64,000 nucleotides of DNA from Amoebophrya sp. A120 (lineage: Eukaryota; Sar; Dinophyceae; Syndiniales; Amoebophryaceae): assembly GCA_905178155.1 (NCBI GenBank), contig CAJINV010000005.1, forward strand, positions 1,514,438-1,578,437, read 5' to 3'. How positions within the stretch are numbered: position 1 is the first letter of the stretch; each line of letters begins with the position of its first letter. The translations under genes and the position numbers were made by a program. This document shows positions 58,881-64,000 of the stretch, piece after piece. The notes under the pieces were generated by a model, which saw only the letters and a list, made by a program, of their open reading frames with translations, was not told the origin of the DNA and did not search any database.

Positions 58881-58997
58881 AATGTGGAGAAAAAATGTTT
58901 CTCCTCGTCCTCAATGTCTGTGCCCTTGCTCATTTTGCTCGTCACTCTCTCAATCGATTGCAAAATTGCATCGCTGTTCTACGTGATTAGTGATTTT
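58873..58997. repeat. 125-bp direct repeat, copy 1
   Basis: Identical to 59326-59450 except for one base (gcaaaattgc versus gtaaaattgc). Its ends, AAAATCA and TGATTTT, are inverted relative to each other. Confidence 0.95.
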
Positions 58998-59325
58998 ACA
59001 ATCTCTCTCGGTCGTAAACTCGAATTGCATGAGCTGACCCTTGTCCTGCGCGGATTCACTCAAAATGTGAGTGTCGGGAAGAATCTGAAGTCGCTCGTGA
59101 AAGCAACAACGCGTGTCGCTCGTGAAAGCAACAAACACTCCTTGCGCGCGCAACAACAGGTCGCTCATGACCGACCTGTTTGGCGAACCTCACCAACAGG
59201 TCTCGGACTGCCGCAAATGTGTGACTGAACACAGCGGAAAAAGGTCGCCAACAGGTCGGAGACTGAACTCGACTATAGCTCAGAGGGAGGCGTCGCTACT
59301 CGCCTTCATCGGTGAAATAGACGAA
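58998..59325. other. Spacer between the 125-bp repeats
   Basis: About 330 bp with short internal repeats (tcgctcgtgaaagcaacaa twice; caacaggtc four times). No coding signal. Confidence 0.6.
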
Positions 59326-59450
59326 AAAATCAAAATGTGGAGAAAAAATGTTTCTCCTCGTCCTCAATGTCTGTGCCCTTGCTCATTTTGCTCGTCACTC
59401 TCTCAATCGATTGTAAAATTGCATCGCTGTTCTACGTGATTAGTGATTTT
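59326..59450. repeat. 125-bp direct repeat, copy 2
   Basis: Second copy. It runs straight into a ~49-bp CT/C-rich segment (59447-59495) whose other copy is at 58014-58063, on the far side of the retroelement fragment. Confidence 0.95.
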
Positions 59451-60342
59451 TCCGCCTCCCCCTCCCCCTCCTGTTCCTCGGACACCGCCACCATCACCGC
59501 CGCGCCACCGTTCCCGTCGGTACTCGTGGGGAGGGCCAACGTCATCGCATTGACCGGAGCAGCGCTCGTCCCGTACACCAGGGCTGACGCTTCGGACTGG
59601 AAACCGCAGGTTTTTTTCCCATCTTCCACTTCCGACAGGGCGCATAATTTTCCACCCGAGGCAAGAAGGGAAGCTCCAGCTTCGTCCTCGTTTTTCGCGC
59701 GTTCGCACAGCTGCGTGAGTTTCTGCAGGTCGGAAGAGGAAGATGATTGTCCTTCGATTGTTCAGAAGCTCCTTCCGCTTGTCCATCGGCTCCTTCCGTC
59801 AGCGCTTCCAGGTCCGAGCCCGTCACCGTACAGTAGAGAGCGCCCCGAGCGACTTCCAGCTTCAGGTCCGTGAAAAAGCAGTGACCAGTTGTCCGCGAGC
59901 TGTCAACATGTGGAAGTTCAAGTTCCCCCGCCACGGCGTCGACATCGTCTTCCCTCCAGGTGCATCTGCCCCCATTTTTCTCAATGTACTCCGGCGTACT
60001 CACGCAGTCGGCCTCCTCCGTGATCACGCCGCACAGCTTCTCCCCGGTATCCGCTGTTTCGTCCATCGCGTAATTGCATTTTGGCCCGGCGAAGTTCGCC
60101 GCGTCCCAGTAGCAAACGCCGGTCTTCGGCTTGAACGCAGGATTGTTGTCCTCGTTCCTGCACTTCTCTTCCGTGTCCAGATTGGTGCAGAACTGATCTG
60201 GAGTCTTCGCCAGCACCTCCCAAATTTTCGCGTTCACCTGCCCCGGCTTCTTCAGGCCGCACTCACCCTCGACGTTGTTCTCAGCCGCGTTTGGTGATGC
60301 AGCTGGTGTAGCGGTCCACTCGCAGGTCGTCCTCGCTTTCAT
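59432..60342 (-). CDS. Likely 3' continuation of the Cys-rich modular gene, beyond an in-frame TGA
   Basis: The same frame as the upstream exon continues after TGA (60345-60343) to a stop at 59542. It carries three Cys modules: C-x6-EEKC ... GVCYW, C-x6-EADC ... GRCTW, and GHCFF. Near 59740 the coding character moves to another frame (LQKLTQLCERAKNEDEAG ... GKLCALSEVEDGKKTCGF) that ends at 59432. The ATG right after the TGA could start a separate short protein, but the first module needs residues from both sides of the TGA. Readthrough, a selenocysteine codon, pseudogenisation or sequence error are all possible. Confidence 0.5.
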
Positions 60343-63170
60343 TCACGATTGCTGCAGCTCCCCCACTTCGTTACTCTCGTCAACGCAAGTTTCCCTTGTC
60401 TTCCACTGCTGGCAGTACTCCACCGGAGTTCTGGCAATTATACCAGACTTTTGGTCGACGTTGTTCTTGTCTGGCAGTGGGACGTGGTCATTCTTGTGGC
60501 CCTGGTCAAGAACGTCGTTGCCGAGCGTGTCAAGGTCACCGGAGTGAACATTGCGGTGGACCTCGATCTTGACCTTGTCGTCGTCGCCGACGGAGGGATG
60601 CAGTGGTGCTTCATCTTTTTCAGGCTTCTCCTGCGTCGGCGGCGCCCTGGTGATAATAGGCACTTCAGGCTTCGGCGATATGGTTGTAACCACGCCGTCG
60701 GGGTAGCGGCAGACTTCGTTATCGTTGTACCAGATGCACATGATTGTGTGGCTTGGCGCTGAGCCAATCCCCTCGACTGTCGTTTCGCGGCAGTTTTCTT
60801 TTGCCTTATGAGAGTACACAGCTCCCCCCATCTTCATTTTTTGCAGGACAGGAACACCAAAAATAGAAGAGTTGGCAGGAGTGCAGGTCTTACATGGCAA
60901 GCACGCATAGGATTGCAGTACTGCTTTTCGCTGTCAGAACTACCTGTCACGCAATGTATTACTATTGCGGGCCCACTAGCAATAGGCAGTACAGCTACAG
61001 GGCGGAGGCGTACATGCGAAGTTGGTGTTCATTGGAGTAGTTCGTACCGGTAACATAAACAAAATATTCATATTGACATTCCTGATTTGCATTTCATGCC
61101 AAAAGAAGGAGGGGGTCACGACGAGTTCTGTAATGTCATATTCCTCGATGACGTTGCACAACTGGTCCGGCGGCGAAGATGTCCCAGGGGACTCGTCTTG
61201 GACAAAAGTGCAATGCTCTTTCAGCCCTCCGCTCAACCCAAACGGTGTTGTGTGGAAAACACACTTTCCGCCGAACTGAAACTGCTCGGCGATCGGGATC
61301 GCGTTGGTGCACGAAACCGAATCCGCACTTCCCATGTCGCACCTCTTCTGCGGATCCTCCGTTGTCGGCGGCGCACTGGTGGTACTAGGCGCTCCAGGCT
61401 GCGGCGATATGGTAACCACGCCGTCGTGGTAGCAAACTTCGTTGTACTTGTACCAGAAGCACTTGAATTCTTGCTGCCTCATGGGGCTCATCACGACGGT
61501 TGTATTGTGGCAGTTTTCTTCTTCGTTATGAGAGTGCACAACTGCTGCTCCCCCTCATCTTCATCTTTTGCAGAGTGCGAAGACTAGCGATACCAAAAAA
61601 GAAAAGAAGTAGATCAAGCGTGGTCGGCAACTAGAACTACAAGAGTGCAGGTCTTACAGGAAGTAGAACATTTAACAAGGCCACACAGGGGGACTGCACT
61701 ACAAGTACTGCTTTCGCTGCCAGAAGACCCTGTCACGCAGACGCAACCGGTGTCACTTATGGGCGCAAAGAGCAGACGAGTCGACGCGGACGACACGGAG
61801 TAAGTTAGTGTTAAAAGTTCTTGGCAACATTCAAGTTGTAGCTGAATGACAATGACAAGTCATGACAAGAGGGAGAGGGGGTGTAGGTGTTGTTCTGCAC
61901 TCTCATATTCCTCAATCACGTTGCACAACTGATCCGATCGCGAAGCCCCACCTTGTTTCACAAAAGTGCAATGTTCTTGGAATCCTCCGCTTGAAGACCC
62001 GAACGGGGTTGTGTGGAAAACACACGCTCCGCCAAGCACTTCCCCAAAACTGGGCTGGATCGCGTCCTTGCACGAACTCGGGTTCGCTCTTCCCATGTCG
62101 CAAATTTCCTGTGGATCCACCACGTCTTCGTCTTCTCCACCGCCTGGGCTTGGTGTGGTGGCCAGCACGACTTCAGACACCGCGTCCATCACATCCAGGA
62201 TCGTCTGGGAGGGGGCGTACTGAAAGTTGCATGGTGGCATTCCTCCCGCAAATAAGACTGCATTCCAAATGCACTTCGCGCGTCCTTCGGCGGCCGCTTC
62301 AGTGTCTGGGTCCAGGTCACCGCGAGGAATCACCGCACTTTCGCAGCTGGCTTGGTCGGAAACCCGGCTGGCGTCCGCACAGTAGGTTTGGCCCTTCTCG
62401 TAAATTTGCTGAATGTAAAGGGCTTGTACAGGCGTGGAGTCGGACACGGGCAAAGAGTGTTGCGCACGAATCTGGGCCGCCAAATCGTTCAGCGAATTGA
62501 TGAGAAATGCAGGAGCAGTGTAGTCGAAGTTGCAAGTCGGAACTTGATCGTGATCTGCATCCTGAAGAAGATCCCACCGGCAATTGGCGCGCCCCTCGTC
62601 AACGGCGTGGTCGGAATCGTTACCGAGCACATCCGCCGGAATTTGGGCGGAATTACAAGCCGTGGCATCTCCCTGGTCGAAGCCGGCGCAGTAGGCCTGG
62701 CCGTTCTGCTCAATGTCGAGGATGTCCGAAAGCAAACCAAAATGTAGATATTCGGGCGAAGGCATGTCGTCGACTTTTTGTGTTCTTCCAGCCTTGTCGT
62801 GCACGGTGTTCTTTGATACCATCGACGCAATCTTTTCTGTTTGTGTTTGTGTTTTTATCATTTTCCGCCGCTGCTGCAAGAACGTTTTCTCCGTCCTGGA
62901 ACTTCTCATCTGCACCCCTGAAGTTGTTTTTGCCGTAGTAGAACTGGCGAAGAGGTGTTGTTCTTTCAATTGCCCTCGAAGCAGGGCCGCGGAAACGAAC
63001 GGAAAAAACGAGTGGTAATTGTCGTGGTTGTAGTCCTCCCCTGGCATCGGTAACAAGGAGGACAATTCGTAGGCTGTTACGGACAATCGCAGCATCCCCT
63101 TCCTCGTCAGGGATGAACCGGGCAGCAGCGACGTGCTGTCGCTGCGGCGAACCGCCTGCGACTCACTCAT
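60343..63170 (-). CDS. Cys-rich modular protein with tandemly duplicated introner-bearing module
   Basis: Exons 63170-61908, 61521-61141 and 60801-60343 give 700 residues up to a TGA. Exon 1 has two modules of the form QxYCA ... C ... EGRA(N/K)C(R/I)W ... PxCNFxY. A third module type, CDMG ... GGACVFHTTPFG ... EHCTFV ... DQLCNVIEE, appears at the end of exon 1 and again in exon 2. The stretch after it (ENC(H/R)xTTV ... C(F/I)WYxxNEVC ... DGVVT) is likewise duplicated in exons 2 and 3. An introner sits at the identical place in both copies. No clear signal peptide is visible at the N-terminus. The even Cys spacing suggests disulphides and an extracellular location, but this is inference. Confidence 0.7.
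60807..61140 (-). mobile_element. Introner family L, copy in second module
   Basis: 334 bp. Begins TATGACATTACAGAACTCG and ends AGCTGTGTACTCTCATA. TSD AGGAA / AGGCA (61145-61141 / 60806-60802). Excision gives LCNVIEEKENCRETTV. Confidence 0.83.
61527..61907 (-). mobile_element. Introner family L, copy in first module
   Basis: 381 bp. Inverted ends TATGAGAGTGCA / TGCACTCTCATA. TSD AGGAA / ACGAA (61912-61908 / 61526-61522). Excision gives LCNVIEEEENCHNTTV, the same site as in the second module. Confidence 0.86.
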
Positions 63171-64000
63171 TCTTCTACTTCTTCGGTTTTTTGGTGATAG
63201 AGTAAAGATTTGTGAAGATTAAGATGTTGAGATGAAACTCAAACTCTTTCGTGGTCAAACCAACGAAAGAACAAGAGTGGTATGCAATACGGTTATTTTT
63301 ACTGCGGTTCTTCAGGATGAACGGTGACTGAGTGTTGTCGTGGAGGTCTTCCACCAACGAAAATCAGTATCCTGGAGCGGGTTTTCGTGAAGGAAACGGA
63401 GATCGATGTGCTTGTTGTGGTTGTTCATGTTCTAAGTACTTCTAAATTTAACACGAGTCCGAGTGTAATGCTCAGTCACAGAAGAAATTTTTTTTTAAAA
63501 ATCTTCTACCCTGTAATGACGAAAAAGCAAAACGAGCTTGTAGAAGAAGTGGCGCCAACATCACCGTAGAAGAAGATGAACGTGGTCTACGTCAGTACAG
63601 CTACAGCAGTGCTTGTGCACGATGAAAGCCAGAATCAAACTTCATCGATGCTGGAAGACATCGTGGAGTCGTTGTTTTTGGACGAGGACGACGGGACGAC
63701 ACGAACGTGATGAACGACAAGGAGTTATGGCAATGCAACAAACTTGTTCTACAGCACAACTTTTTACACCTTGCGACCTGTTCAAGACGATGTTGTTCCG
63801 ATTCCGTGTAAAAAGTGCATTGACGAAGCGCCACCTCTGTTGTAGCGAAGAACGACATGGTAGCGCATCGGCTTGAATACAATGCAAACGAATGATTTAG
63901 ATTTACGAACAAAGCTGATTCTGCTGCTGCTGCTGCTTCTGCATCGCTGACACAACAGCAACCACAACGGATGTTAATGTTGCAGAAAATATTCGAAGAT
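63171..64000. other. Intergenic to window edge, nothing recognised
   Basis: 830 bp with only short frames on either strand and no domain or RNA signature I can support. Confidence 0.5.

Noticed and set aside
1-64000. Dinoflagellate spliced-leader sequence or its exon in the window
   Set aside because: I could not find the conserved TTTTGGCTCAAG core on either strand.
1-64000. CRISPR array, bacterial operon or prophage
   Set aside because: The short repeated motifs are parts of introners with variable spacing; introns, coiled coils and gene layout are eukaryotic.

Overview
The window looks like nuclear DNA of a dinoflagellate-lineage protist. The best match I can name is a parasitic syndinian such as Amoebophrya. 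The reasons are compact intron-bearing genes, a flagellar SHIPPO-repeat gene, a RAB3GAP2 homologue and, above all, coding exons cut by dozens of short inverted-repeat insertions of the 'introner' kind described for Amoebophrya. The organism call is inference. There are no bacterial operons, rRNA, tRNA or CRISPR arrays. Every gene I can support lies on the minus strand.

Layout from left to right: (1) 1-1085, 3' part of an unknown gene that runs off the window. (2) 1086-3039, non-genic, with a GC-rich island. (3) 3040-5790, RAB3GAP2-like gene with one GT-AG intron. (4) 6253-8440, a small membrane-anchored protein with three 4-Cys repeats. (5) 9092-10987, SHIPPO/ODF3-like axonemal protein in seven exons. 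(6) 10988-12806, no gene seen. (7) 12807-51338, one gene of 26 exons predicted to encode about 10,981 residues: N-terminal GYF-like modules, a long region of degenerate 'DG' beta-type repeats, several thousand residues of charged coiled coil, and a low-complexity tail. (8) 52768-56464, predicted type I membrane protein of 941 residues in three exons. (9) 57982-59500, retroelement remnant and a 125-bp direct repeat. (10) 59432-63170, Cys-rich modular protein with an in-frame TGA and a frameshift near its 3' end. (11) 63171-64000, no gene seen.

The main result is a simple rule that fits 31 insertions in five genes. Each element begins TAT and ends ATA, usually inside a longer terminal inverted repeat. 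It sits between two copies of a 5-bp target duplication (20 exact, 7 with one mismatch, 2 with two mismatches, 2 unrecognisable). Removing the element plus one copy restores an open frame. With this rule all these genes give CDS lengths divisible by three (32,946, 2,826, 2,103, 990 and 801 nt). At least 14 sequence families obey it, and nearly all carry internal copies of a (C/T)TTGTNATGC motif. Almost none of the junctions can be placed as GT-AG, whereas ordinary GT-AG introns also occur in the same genes. No element encodes a transposase, so mobilisation in trans is inferred.
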